DNA from: Adiantum capillus-veneris
Lineage: Eukaryota > Streptophyta > Polypodiopsida > Polypodiales > Pteridaceae
Assembly: GCA_014529385.2 (NCBI GenBank)
Contig: CM043952.1
Coordinates: 61,520,119 to 61,584,118 of the forward strand
Length of the DNA: 64,000 nt
Direction: 5' to 3'
The notes beneath the pieces were generated by a model. It saw nothing but the letters and a program-made list of their open reading frames with translations, was not told the DNA's origin and did no database searches. A program made the position numbers and the translations under genes. Shown in pieces: positions 45,700-56,879 of this stretch. How positions within the stretch are numbered: position 1 is the stretch's first letter; every line of letters starts with the position of its first letter.

Positions 45700-46401
45700 C
45701 TAGTCTGCCTCTTGGTTGTGCTCTCTCTTCACATGCTTGAACTGGATTTCTCTAAAGAACTTCAACAACTTCTTGATGGAAAAGAACCAATGTTTTAAGG
45801 AATCGTGTTTTACTTGCCATTGGCCTAGCAATTGCTTGATGACCAATAATGCATCACCTTTGACCACCAACCTGGAAATGCCGAACTCGACGCATTGTTT
45901 CAAACCTAGATGGAGGGCGAGATATTATGCTTCATTGTTGGTATGAACATCCTCCAAATCGTATGCTTTTGAGAAGATTACCTTTCCGTGTGGATCATGT
46001 ATCACCACACCTCCACCAGCTTTCTTTATCACCCTCCTATATGCACCATCAAACCACATGGTAAAGGCTCCAATCAGGTCGGGCTCCTCTTTGGCTTCAT
46101 CTCGTACTACTCTTGGATAAATTGGCAAATTCACTGCTTTGCTGACCAGAATGTCTGCCAAATGGGACCGACTTGTGTGGTCAGTTTTGAACTCAAACTT
46201 GAATTCCTGCAACTCTATCACCCACTTCATGATCCGCTTTCCTGGCTTTAAGTGTAACACCACTTCAGGCAACAGATTGTTAGTCGTCAACACATAAAAC
46301 TTACGCACAATGAGGTGCACTTTGAACTTTCTACAAGAAAAAACCAAATCCATGACCCACTGCTCTGCTTCAGTGTAAGCAAGCTCTCCAGGACTTATCA
46401 C
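45700..46401 (-). pseudogene. Element D RNase H end and second (archaeal-type) RNase H
   Basis: The first part, ISPGELAYTEAEQWVMDLVFSC...YVLTTNNLLPEVVLHLKPGKRIMKWVIELQEF, closes the RT-linked RNase H. Then comes a separate RNase H: MWFDGAYRR..AGGGVVIHDPHGKVI (first Asp), NNEA-stop-Y (the catalytic Glu codon is TAA, 45925-45927), RLVVKGDALLVIKQLLGQW (Asp) and FKHVKREHNQEAD (last Asp). Same frame on both sides of the stop. Confidence 0.85.
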
Positions 46402-47632
46402 CCTGCTTTCGAAGTATTATAGCTCCTTCCTACCTTCTGCAGTAATACCGCCCCAATAGCCACGGTACCTACCATCATTGACACATAGAAATCATCCTCT
46501 TGGCTTGGAGGGCACACAACTGGCAGCTGACACAAAATTTCTTTCACTCTGTCAAAAGCTTCTTGAGCATCTTCATCCCATTCAAAACCATGCACCTGTT
46601 GGGCCCTCTTTTGGAGAGGATACACATATTGTGACAGCATCCAGAAAAAACGTGACAAGTACTTTAGTTTATGTACAAAGGATGCCAAGCCTTGCGCACT
46701 AGAGGGAGGCTCCATCAAGACTAGCGCCTTGACCTTCTTCGGATCTGCTTCAATTCCATTTTGTGACACCACATGACCTAGCAATTGTGCTCGAGGTTGT
46801 GATAGCTTGTACTTCTTAGGGTTTAATTGACCTCCTTCTTCGTCAAGCCTTTGAAAACATAGCCGGAGCTTCGACAAATGATCCGCCCTTGAGCTATAGC
46901 ACCCAATGTCATCCATGAAAACTCTAATGAACCTTCCCAAGTAGGGACCAAACACCCTATTCATCAAGTCTTGGAAGGTGGCGTAGGCATTCACTAAACC
47001 AAACGGCATCCTGCAATAGGCAAAGCATCCCCATGGAGAGATAAATGTCATCTTCAGCTGTCTTCAAGTGCAATCCCTATCTAAAAGTACCCTAAAAATC
47101 CATCCATAATTGAATACCTCTCATGACCTGCCACCTGATTTAAGATTTCATCTTGGAACGGCAGTGGGTAGTGGTTTCTCTTGGTCGCTGCATTCAATGG
47201 CTTGTAATCGACACACACCCGCCATTTTCCATTCTTCTTAGGGGTGATAACCACTGGAGAAACCCACTCCGACTCTTTCACGGGGTATATGATACCTGCA
47301 TCTAACAACTGGTTAATCTCCTGCCAAAGAGCCTCCTTCTGAATCTCCCCTAACCTCCTTAGCTTTTGTGCCTTTGGTTTGCACCCTTCTTTAAGAATTA
47401 TCTTGTACTCTGCCCCCTTTGCTCCTCGTAAATCCTCGTACTTCGTTGCAAATAAATTCGGAAAAGAGGCACACAACTCAACATAGCCTTCACTCTCTTT
47501 CGTGGTCAAATCTTCACTTAGCATAGCAGTTACCTCCTCCACACCTATGCCACCAACCTGTGGTTGCACCTCTCCTTTTACATGGGAGCCTTCAATAGTG
47601 ACCCCAAACAAGTCGGCATCAATCTTTAGCAT
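46398..47632 (-). pseudogene. Element D reverse transcriptase
   Basis: LLDAGIIYPVKESEWVSPVV, KKNGKWRVCVDYKPLNAATKRNHYPLP and SIMDGFLGYF (palm first Asp; normally DGFSGYxQ) end at a TAG. A frameshift leads to FISPWGCFAYCRMPFGLVNAYATFQ, then RFIRVFMDDIGCYS with the catalytic FMDD, LLGHVVSQNGIEADPKKVKAL (thumb) and FEWDEDAQEAFDRVKEIL (start of RNase H). Complete except for the break between 47051 and 47081. Confidence 0.88.
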
Positions 47633-48225
47633 ATCATCCTCGCTTTCCTCTTCCTCAATATCTGTGTAGTCCTCATCATAGCCTGTCTCGGTCTCATACT
47701 CATAGCTTGTCGTATCACCTTCATCTTTCCCACCCCAGGATGAAAACGGCTCTCTTTGGTCTTCAAATCAAGCATCACCTGTCTCCCTCTTTCCTTGTCA
47801 GGCAAGGTGAACACCCTACTCCCACAATCCTGCTTAGCCCCTATTGCAAGTAGCCATGGCCTACCCAAGATCATTGGATACGCATTGTCACCCGCCTTCA
47901 TCACAAAGAAATAAATTAGGCACTCAATGCCCATCACTTTCACTCTTACGTCTTGAGCCACGCCCAAACACCTGGCTTTGGTATGGTTAGCCATCCTCAT
48001 GCGTACATTTGATTTAGCTACTGATTTGACCCCGGTTTCCTTCATAGCAGTCTCCGTCATGACACAAACCTGTGCTCCACCATCTATATAGGCCTGAACC
48101 TGCATCCTCTTTTCAATGACCGCATCCACTAGAGGAAGAACATCCGTCGGGCTACCCACTCTCAATGCCATGTTTTGTATTGCATGCACATTCCCCTTTG
48201 GCCTTTGGCAGCCTCGTGCTGACAC
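47626..48225 (-). pseudogene. Element D aspartic protease
   Basis: QAYIDGGAQVCVMTETAMKE carries the catalytic Asp (DGGA), MRMANHTKA the flap-like segment and YPMILGRPWLLAIGA the closing motif. It overlaps the end of the gag frame by about 70 bases in another frame and runs into RT with a shift near 47630. Its normal role is cleavage of the gag-pol precursor. Confidence 0.82.
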
Positions 48226-49450
48226 TTGTAGACCACTGTCTTCGTAGCTTGGGATTTAAAGCCAACAACTGACCAAAGGTTATGTTAGCCTTCTGATTTT
48301 GAACATCGCTTACCAAGTCATATTCCGGGTAGCCACGCCCTAGCTGAAAGTCTGCTTGCTTGATTTTGCGATGCCTCCTCTTCTTGCTAGTTTCCTGTTG
48401 CTCCTTGCCTTCATACACTTTTTCCTTACCTTTACGGGCCCTCGTCTCCCGCTCGGTTTCTGTCTCTCTTTCCCTCCTTGCTCTTTTGTTGGCCAAAACT
48501 TCAACATCCTGCTTATCCACTCCGAAGATATTCACCCTAGGGACTTCACCACCATCCTGAGGAGCTGGCTGCACCTGATTCTCGACTACCTGCTCCCTCG
48601 GGCCATTGAGTTGTGCTTGGCCTCTACCTTTGCCAAACAGTGGATAAATACCGCCTCTTTCTCTTAGCGGATGAGGGCAATCCGGTGCGTAGTGTCCTTC
48701 TTCACCGCAATTGTAACACCGGCCAGGCAGTGGCCTTGCCCTGCCCCTTGCTCCTCTGGGTTGACCTCTATCCATCATGCTTAGCCGCAATTCCTGCATT
48801 TGCTCATACAAATTCTGCACGGTTCACACCCAATTTTGTGGCACAACGGCTACACCTCGATTTGCCTGGTTTTCAACATGAACAACATCCCTCTGACCAC
48901 CCTGAGGTTGGACCACCGCTTCATAACCCGACACGCCTTGTTCAATCTTCTTTTTTATTTTCCTGCTTTTTGCCTTTGTGATGGCCACTGCACCATTATA
49001 GTTTTATGGGCTCTCAAAATCCACTTTCTCCCTCACTTTAGGATGCAGGCATGCCATGAATTTATCCAGTTTGAAGTAGTTGCCATTGGCCAATTGCATG
49101 GCACCCGCTAATCCTACCCAGCACATTTCAAAACGATCCAAAAACAAACTGAACTCTTCACTTACATCTTGCTTGAGCGCCTTCAGTTTGGCATCCATCT
49201 CCACTGGGGACGCCTCTTTGCGGAAATCATGTAGGAAACGAGCCCGCAGAGCCGGCCAAGCATGCCTCGGCTCACCTTCTAAAGCTTCATACCATATCTT
49301 TGCCTTCCCGTGCATCACCAAAGGAAATGTCTGCATCTTGCTGTCCTCGTTCGGCATGCGCAACGACAGCATATACAACTCAAAGTCTGCAACCCACTCA
49401 TCAGGATTTTCTTCACCTAGCAAAATTGGCCCATAGCTTCAAGACGCCAT
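48152..49450 (-). pseudogene. Element D gag with zinc knuckle
   Basis: Probable start ATG at 49450-49448 (MAS-stop-SYGPILLGEENPDEW): a TGA at codon 4 kills it unless translation starts at the next Met (49423). Capsid domain FPLVMHGKAKIWYEALEGE...ALRARFLHDFRKEA. A stop after VDFESP (49003) and another near 48823 interrupt the same frame. Downstream are the knuckle CYNCGEEGHYAPDC and an Arg/Glu-rich basic stretch (RRERETETERETRARKGKEK). Confidence 0.82.
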
Positions 49451-49504
49451 GTCGACCAACACCAAAAACTGCTTCTCTTCACTTAATTGGGAGCAATCAG
49501 TGTG

Positions 49505-49523
49505 CTCCTCCGTGGGGGCACCA
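49505..49523 (-). other. Primer-binding site of element D
   Basis: Minus strand TGGTGCCCCCACGGAGGAG, five bases from the LTR edge. Nearly the same as the PBS of element C (TGGTGCCCCCACTGAGG). The tRNA was not identified. Confidence 0.7.
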
Positions 49524-49528
49524 GAAGA

Positions 49529-49752
49529 TGGATAGGGGGAATGGGGAGCACGCCCAGCGCGCCAACACGGAATGCCTCCTATAGCCCAGGGCACACACTG
49601 CACCCCAACCCACTTTGCGAGCACCTTCGACTCGCTCTTTTCACCAAACCACGCGCGCGCACGCGCTCACATAGACACACACTAACTCACACAACCCGTG
49701 CACCTCAATGCAGTAGCTTTTACGCTCTCCCACACGCTCAAAACGCCACACG

Positions 49753-49796
<44 letters not shown>

Positions 49797-51259
49797 CACT
49801 TCGTCGGGGCGGCACACACTTGCCGACACGCCCACACGCACACACACGAGAGTAGAAGAGAAGGGGGGAAAGGGGGGACGAGATTGCGCAAGAGACTCAA
49901 TGCAATGGGGTAAACTCTGTTTTACTAGCATCAACACAAGTGCAAGATCAACGTCGCAACTGGCGCGCATCAAAAAAGTACACAAGGGCAAGACCCACTC
50001 GAGCCTGGCTTCAAGGACTCCATGGCTTGTACTCCTCATGAGCTCCCTGTGGTTCCAAACGAGCGAACAACCCAAGACCAAAGAGACCCATCGAAGAAGT
50101 TCTCTCCCCTTCTTTTCTTTTTCTCTTTTGAGGCTAAAGGGAAAACCCTCTTCTTCGAAAAAAACCTGCTTCTCTTTCTTTCTCTCAGCTCCAAAGCCAA
50201 GGCCCACAAAAACTCGAACCCCTTGCCCTTGTTACTCTCCCTCTTTTCCAAGGCAAAAGAAAAAGTTAAAACAGGCTTTTTTGGGCAATGACGCCGGGCG
50301 CTACTGCTCCTTGGGCTTTCCCTCTACCTTTCCTCTTTTTTTTTTAGCCTTTGAGTTTCCTTCCCTTTCTTTTTTTTCCAACTCCAGCCAAACTTTGCTG
50401 CTTTTATTTATTACAACCAAGGAGGCTCATGTGTTTGTTTCCCACACGGTCGGTGCTTCGGTATGCACGGATTCTCCAAATAAGATTTTTCGAACATGCT
50501 GCATGGGAACTCCATCTTATTGATTTCGAATCCCATCTCTCCTCCATCGCTTGATATCACCCTGGCCTCAGGTACCACATCCCAAAACGGGAAAAACCAT
50601 CTGACCCCTTCCCGCCATCCGCTTGCCAACTTCGGTTCGGCCCATCTCGATGCACACGAATTCGATCAACAAGCCGCAAGTCTTGACTGGCCCCCCACGT
50701 TACATGCAATTTTCCAAAATCTTGGCGAGCCCTAAAAACATGCCTGTCGACGCGCTTACCAACATGGCCCGATGAGCTCGTACCTAACCCCCGGCAAATA
50801 TTCCTCAGGCCATAACTTGCCCGTTTGAGCTTCGAATGGCGAACTGAAAAGACCGGCATGCTCCACAGCTTGAGCTTTATGCGTGTATCCAATGATACCA
50901 GTTTTCGCCACCTGTCTGTACCTGCCCTGCCCGTCGGAGATCTGCAAAGCCTTCTAACTACGGACTGGCATATCTTTCACACCGAAGCCCCATTTGACGA
51001 GCCGTCTGGACGAGCTTCTAGGGCATCTTGAACCCACATTTCGGGGCACATTCCACGCATCTCGAACACTTTGATGTGCCGTCCCAATTAGCCCACTTCA
51101 GAGGCCCCTTGGCCTTAAAAAACACTTTAAGCATGCATTTTCATTGCCACTGTCTTGCCAAGGTCTCCCACACTGGCTTTAGCCCTCTACCATGCACCTG
51201 TTAGCACCCTTTGCACTGCATAACACACTTTATAGCGCGGACCAATTTTGGTTGCACCA
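49529..51259 (-). repeat. Element D 5' LTR
   Basis: 1731 bp, tggataggggg...ttgcacca. Carries a CT run of about 38 bases (49754-49793) where the 3' LTR has about 16. Other differences are scattered substitutions and small indels. Confidence 0.9.
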
Positions 51260-51613
51260 ACGTCTCAACACGAGATCAACCCCTTTCATGTATAAGACAT
51301 CACCAATCAATTTGTACCTGTATGCTCTACGCACAAAACCATACTTCTTAGACTTCTGAATGTCCTTTGGAATGATTCTTGTTAGCAAAAACTCCTCTTC
51401 TTGAGCCAAACTTTCCCGGCCATGATAAAGAGGTAAATTGGTCCTCAATACAAATAGCTCCCCAATCATGCTTTGAGCTGCTTCATGTGCCTCTCCATTT
51501 AGAGCACGTTCAATGTGTCTGATGCTCCATGCTTCAAACTTTTTTAACAGGCCTTTAATTTTGAAACACATTTCCTTCAATGAGGTGTTCTTGTCCTTCC
51601 ACACACCCAGCAC
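51260..51613 (-). pseudogene. Element C RNase H-integrase linker and integrase start
   Basis: VWKDKNTSLKEMCFKIKGLLKKFEAWSIRHIERALNGEAHEAAQ carries the end of the second RNase H (last Asp replaced: GEAHEAA), followed by LPLYHGRESLAQEEEFLLT and YKLIGDVLYMKGVDLVLRR, after which D interrupts at 51260. The residues continue on the other side of D at 42425 in the same frame. Confidence 0.8.
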
Positions 51614-52300
51614 TTACTTCACAACTAACAAGGTATCACCTTTTATGCTCAACCTTCTAATCCCATGCTTCAAACAAATGTGTAATCCAACTTCTAATGT
51701 AGCATATTAAGCCTCATTGTTACTATGTGCATCCAATTTGAACCCTCTCTTGCATACTAGCTTCCCCTCTGGATCATAAAGTGTTATACCCCCTGAAGCT
51801 GCATCATGGCTCTTTCTGTATGAGCCATCAAAGAACAACACATGTGCATTGCTGATTTGTGGCACTTCTTCGACTACCTTTCTCACCGCCTCTTCCTTAA
51901 CAAGAAGGGGATTCTCCTTGTAAGTCAACAAATCAACTAGGGTAGCACTTGTACTGTCTTCCACTAGAAAAGAGAACGCAAACCCTTGCAGCTCAATTTC
52001 CCATTTCTTGACCACATTTGACATGTTAGTGCCATTAATTAACTATGGCACAAAGGCGTAACTCGTCAAGAAAACAAAAGGTCGTGGTAGCAAGTAATGA
52101 CAAAATCGTCGGCAAGCAAATATAAGATTGGCCATCACTAGCTCTACTTCCGAGAATTTTCTCTCTGCTACTAGCTTCACTCGGCTTGCACAATACATTG
52201 GCCTCATATAATGGCTGCCTTTCCCCTTTTGCAATAGCATGGCTCCAATGGCATCATCCCCTACTGATGGATTTACATAAAACGCTTGTTCCTAATCAGG
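51614..52300 (-). pseudogene. Element C RNase H and second RNase H
   Basis: AFYVNPSVGDDAIGAMLLQKG and ASRVKLVAERKFSEVELVMANLIFACRRF are the RT-linked RNase H. HVLFFDGSYRKSHDAASGGITLYDPEGKLV begins the second RNase H. NNEA-stop-Y has TAA (51707-51709) at the catalytic Glu, and LSIKGDTLLVVK-stop follows. One frame, stops at 52040, 51707 and 51614. Confidence 0.8.
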
Positions 52301-53143
52301 AGCCTACATGGCTGACAACACCCCTAACACTTCTTTCACCTCTTGAAACACTTCTTCACACTTGTCATCCCATTGCAATGGATCATGCTTTGCCACTTGT
52401 TGTAATGGATAAAGGAGTTGCGAAGACAATGGAATAAACCGCGCCATGTACTTCACTTTGTGTATAAAGGTTGCCAATTGCTTTGTACTCATAGGTGATG
52501 GAAGAAGAATAATAGACTTAACCTTGTCTGGATCAGCCTTAATGCCATTTTCTGACACCATCTGGCACAATAACTTCACCCTTGGCTATGCTAGATGACA
52601 TTTATTTGGATTTAGTTGTCCTCCACATTCATCATATCGAACCAATACCATCTGCAGCTTCTCATGGTGTTTAGCCCTACCGCTGTAGACAAAGAAGTCA
52701 TCCGTAAAAGCTTTAACTCAACTACCAATGAGTGGTTCCAATACCCAATTTGCTCTCTCTTGATAGAAGGATGGTCCATTTGACAACCCAAATGGAAATA
52801 CCGTGTAGCAATAACAGCCCCATGGCATAATGAAAGTTGTCTTTGTTCGGTCTTTAAGAGCAATCTTCGATTGAAAATAGCTTGAAAAACCATCACACAC
52901 ACTGTACCTCTCATAACCTGCCACTGAATCCAAGATCTAATCGATGAATGGAAGAGGATATGGGTTCTTCTTAGTGGCTGCATTTAAGGGTTTAAAATCT
53001 ACACAAATCCTCCACTTTCCATCCTTCTTTGGACTGCCTACTACTGGACTCACCCATTTTGTGGTCTCCACTAGGACTATGAACCCTGCCTTCAATAACT
53101 TGTCCACCTCTTCCCGCAAGGCTTCCATTTTCTTTTGACACAT
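52301..53143 (-). pseudogene. Element C reverse transcriptase
   Basis: LLKAGFIVLVETTKWVSPVVG, KKDGKWRICVDFKPLNAATKKNPYPLPFID-stop, RYSVCDGFSSYFQSKIA (first Asp), FIMPWGCYCYTVFPFGLSNGPSFYQ, GS-stop-VKAFTDDFFVYSGRAKHHEKL (catalytic FTDD), GGQLNPNKCHLA-stop, LLCQMVSENGIKADPDKVKSI (thumb). Single frame with three stops; catalytic residues retained. Confidence 0.85.
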
Positions 53144-53935
53144 CCTTCTTAGCCTTTGTCACACTTGCTTAGCACCTTCTTGCAGTTCTATATGCATCTC
53201 TTCTCCCTTGAACCCTCTGATCTCTTCATATGAAGTAATGAAAAAATTAGGAAAACTAGCCAGCATGTGCAAATATATCTCCTTCTCCATAGCTGAGAGG
53301 TCTTCACTGATCGTTTGTGTCATCAATTCCTGCTTCTTTGACAATTCAACCTTGGTTTGCATCAGCCCTTCAATCACTTTATAAGGCCCTTCACTTTCAT
53401 CTTCAATCTCATTTGCAAATGCAACTAAACCAGACTCCTGGATTTCTTTGTCCATCAAAAGAAATGCGACATCAACATCCTCATCACTGGTGGTAGTACT
53501 ATCACTGTCCTCATCAGTCACTGTGGAATAATCTTCATCACTAGACTCATCTTCATGTTCGTAAATCTCTTCCAATACTTTCCTTGTGTCCATATTATAT
53601 AGCTTCTTGGCACCTGTCTTTCCATAGAGGCTAATTGTACCACGTCTCCAATCTTGAACAGCTCCCACTGCACGTAACCATGGTCTACCTAGTATAATAG
53701 GATATGCTCCCAACCCCGCTGGCATCACATGAAAATCAACCACTGCCTTTGCATCATATGCCTCCACTTCTAAGCTCTTTACAACACCCAAACATTTACT
53801 TTTTGATGGTTTGCCAATCTAATCCGGAAGCCTGACACCCCAGTCACTGTAAAACCCATCTTCTCAATGCATGAGTGTGTTATGACACAAATTTGAGCTC
53901 CGTCATCAACATAACCTTGTCCCATATTTTTTCTT
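53144..53935 (-). pseudogene. Element C aspartic protease
   Basis: GYVDDGAQICVITHSCIEKMG carries the protease Asp (DDGA), then KAVVDFHVMPAGLGAYPIILGRPWLRAVGA. A frameshift near 53820 separates the active-site segment from the ILGRPWL segment. A long acidic linker (EDESSDEDYSTVTDEDSDSTT) leads to the RT. Confidence 0.78.
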
Positions 53936-54044
53936 TTGTGCCACACATCTACTATTGGGCAATGTCTGGTAGCTCATCCATTGCCAACACCTTTATTGAA
54001 CCTCTCTCTGGCTCTTTCTCCATTGGGTTAACCATCCTCTTCCA

Positions 54045-55467
54045 CTATCGCTTTAGCTTAGACACCATCTCTATAAGCTGCCCAAAAGTAACATCTGATT
54101 TCCTGCTTGTCACATCCTCCTTCAAGTCATAGCTTAATTGCCCATCCCCTAGTGAGAAATTTGAAACATGAAACTTGCGACGAGCCCTTCTTTTTCTCTT
54201 GGCCTTGACATCCTCGCCTTCATGGATCTTTTCCTTCTTCCTACTAGGACCTGGGGCACTTCTTCCTTCCTTCTCCAATCTTCCCAATAGGCATCACTAA
54301 TGTATCCTCTAGCTTTGATTCCTTCTCCAAGGTGACTACACTTATCACTTTTGTCTTTCCCTTTTCCTCTTGGGTTAATCCACCGGTTCCTTCTTCTCCC
54401 TTAATTTCAATGCCATAATCATTTGACCTAGTTAGCACATGTCTTGGCAATGGATATGTGTCGCTCCCCATCCTTGGTGGCTTATCACATTGCGGGCTGA
54501 TGTGGCCGAACTCTCCGCAATTATAACATGTGGGTGTCTACCTCCAGAACCTACCATTGCTTTGTCCAACACCATTCCTGGGCCTTTCTTCACCTCCTGG
54601 GTAATTTGCAAACCTCCCTTGACCTCGATTATTTCCCACTTGACCTAGCATGTTTATGCTGAGATTCTTCATTAAATCTACCACTTGCCTCATGTCTTGC
54701 CTTAGCCCATCATCTTGCAATGCTGTAGTGACCACTACTGGCATAACCTGAGGAGTAATAGAAACCACTGGTTCATGATGAACCCCTGGCATGCGACCTT
54801 GTAAAGAGTCCATAGGCTGAAATTCAGACCTCATGGGCAAAGACTCTACTCCTAGCTGGCTCATTTTCCTCAACTTCCGCTCTTTGTTCCTTGCCACCTC
54901 CAATACATCTTCATATGTCCTAGGATTCTTTAGCTCCACTCTCCAACGTATATTCTCCCAAAGACCAGCCAAGAACCTGTCCTTCTTCATCATGTCAGGT
55001 GGGGGTACTTGTGGTGCTAAGGCCTTGCACATCCGCTCCCATGCCAATGAAAACTTACGTATGTACGTATCTACTGGCTCACCTTCCTTTTGCACCAAAC
55101 CTTGTACTTCTTACCACACTTTGTCAGAATCTTCTGTCTTCACAAACTCCACTTCCAATCCATGCCTTAGATTGTCCCAACTCAATCTTACAGGTGGATC
55201 AGCCACACGCAACTCCTCTTCAAATGCTTTGGACCAAACTCATGCATCATTCTTCAAACAAATCTGGAGAAGCCGTAACATCTGTGTCGGGTCATGAATC
55301 TGGTTGCTAATGCAGGCAACCTCCATCTTTTCCAAAAAGTCTTCCACATATTCATCACTTCTTCCATGAAATTCCGGATAAGAGAAAGCCATGGCTACCC
55401 AAGTTACGATGCTTTGAGAACCCCTTCGAACACACGTGCAAGAACCCAAAACTTTTGACTGACTCAA
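54045..55467 (-). pseudogene. Element C gag with zinc knuckle
   Basis: The likely start is the internal Met of MAFSYPEFHGRSDEYVEDFL. Stops at 55240 and near 55100 interrupt one frame. YIRKFSLAWERMCKAL and LWENIRWRVELKNPRTYEDVLEVARNKE form the capsid part. After a stop at 54538 comes the knuckle CYNCGEFGHISPQC (about 54490-54531). A shift follows near 54290. Basic tail KRKRRARRKFH. Confidence 0.8.
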
Positions 55468-55898
55468 TCGCTAGAAACTTCAATGGAGCTTGTATTTAGA
55501 TAAGGACAAACACATGCACATCAAAATGAGTTTTCATAGTTAATCATTGGAATTACAGGCAAAGGGCATTCTAGTATCTCTCTTAATCTTCTTGGCCCGG
55601 ACATAAAGACTATGCACTGTTGGAAAAAAATCTTCCTGGACACATGAACATTCATCTGGATTCTTTGCGTTAAATGAAAAGGAGTGAATTGAGGTCCTTT
55701 TTTATCATCCATTAAAGCCAACCATGCAGCTCCCAAGAAGACAAATCTAACTTATCCTCTGATTTTGCCAAAATTTCAGCAGCATAACAGCATAAATGGC
55801 TCAAAAGACCAAAAAACCAGTCATCACAACTTGAAAAAATTTTGGAAGAGTATCCCCAGAAGTAGAGCCATAAGAACCCAAAATATAGACTGTATATG

Positions 55899-56346
55899 CA
55901 GGGTTGTTCTCGTCCGTCGTACGGCTCGTCCCGTCCCATCCCATCCGGTGTCGTCCCGTCCGCACGTCCCGTCCGTTTCGTCCGGCCTTTTTTTTTTTAA
56001 GTCCGTTTGACCGGCTTAAAAAACGTTGACTGCGCTTTTGACTGCAAGGAATTTACGTGACTTTTTGACATATGTAGTGCGAATCGCAGTTCATACCCAT
56101 TGTGTCTCATTGTCTTGATTCTCAACTCTTGAGTGTTGGCACTTGGCACTTGCAAGTTGCATTCTTGTCCAATGTGATAATCAATTGTCTATTTGTCCTA
56201 AGTGTAAAATCTAGGGTTAAGAATTGTGTGTTTTTTTTTTTTGAACGTACGTAACCATGTCGTACGACATAAAATTTTCTAGTTCGATGAGTACCGTACG
56301 TCTTCGTACGTGGACAAAACGTACGTGACCGTACGAGACCACCCCG
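55899..56346. mobile_element. hAT-type MITE in the leader of element C
   Basis: The 8-bp target repeat tgtatatg at 55891-55898 and 56347-56354 is perfect. The ends are imperfect inverted repeats: cagggttgttctcgt on the left, and cggggtggtctcgt when the right end is reverse complemented. The interior has a cgtccc/gtccgt-rich left part (55910-55985) and six CGTACG-type palindromes near the right end (56246-56336). It is 448 bp long with no transposase. An 8-bp TSD with CAGGG ends fits the hAT superfamily. Confidence 0.85.
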
Positions 56347-56856
56347 TGTATATGTATGCATAACCAGCCAACAAAAGAACCCGAGCATCAAGTAGGAATC
56401 ACTAGTACATAGCCTATGGCAAGGTCAGAAAAAGGGTGCTCCAGCAACCTGTATCACCGAAAAGATCTCACATTTAAGAATCCCCCAGATCAATAAAACC
56501 TCACGCTATCGACCCTCTCACGAAAGCTTATGCAAATCTCGTATAGTCAAGTCTCAGAAATGACTATCTTCTAGACCAAGTCTCAGAAATGGCTGGGACT
56601 GCCAAATAAAACCAAGTATGGCTCCACAAAGGCGTACAATGGCAGTATCCACAAGTAACGTACAATACCAGACAATGCACTCAAACAGGCGCCAATATGA
56701 TGCATACCCACAACAACTGCAAGTGACTCCCACTTTCCAGTGTATCACTCTACTCCAGCTACCTATACCTGTGTGAATCACCTGTACCTGTACCTGTAAC
56801 CTGCAACCTGTAATTTGTAATCCCGAATCCCGAAGCTGAAGGTACTGGAAGAAAAT

Positions 56857-56873
56857 CCTCAGTGGGGGCACCA
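56857..56873 (-). other. Primer-binding site of element C
   Basis: Minus strand TGGTGCCCCCACTGAGG, six bases inside the LTR edge (56880). Almost the same site as in element D. Confidence 0.7.
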
Positions 56874-56879
56874 AAAGAA

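Larger units (their letters stand above)
42426..51259 (-). mobile_element. Element D: Ty3/gypsy retrotransposon nested in C
   Basis: LTRs 42426-44099 and 49529-51259, TG...CA ends. TSD acgt at 42422-42425 and 51260-51263. Between them on the minus strand: PBS (49505-49523), gag, protease, RT, RNase H, second RNase H, integrase, polypurine tract (gggggg-rich, 44100-44120 reversed). The C integrase frame resumes across the site. D is related to C in domain order and PBS but clearly different in sequence. It carries a few frameshifts and stops, fewer than C, so it is younger but probably inactive. Confidence 0.92.
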
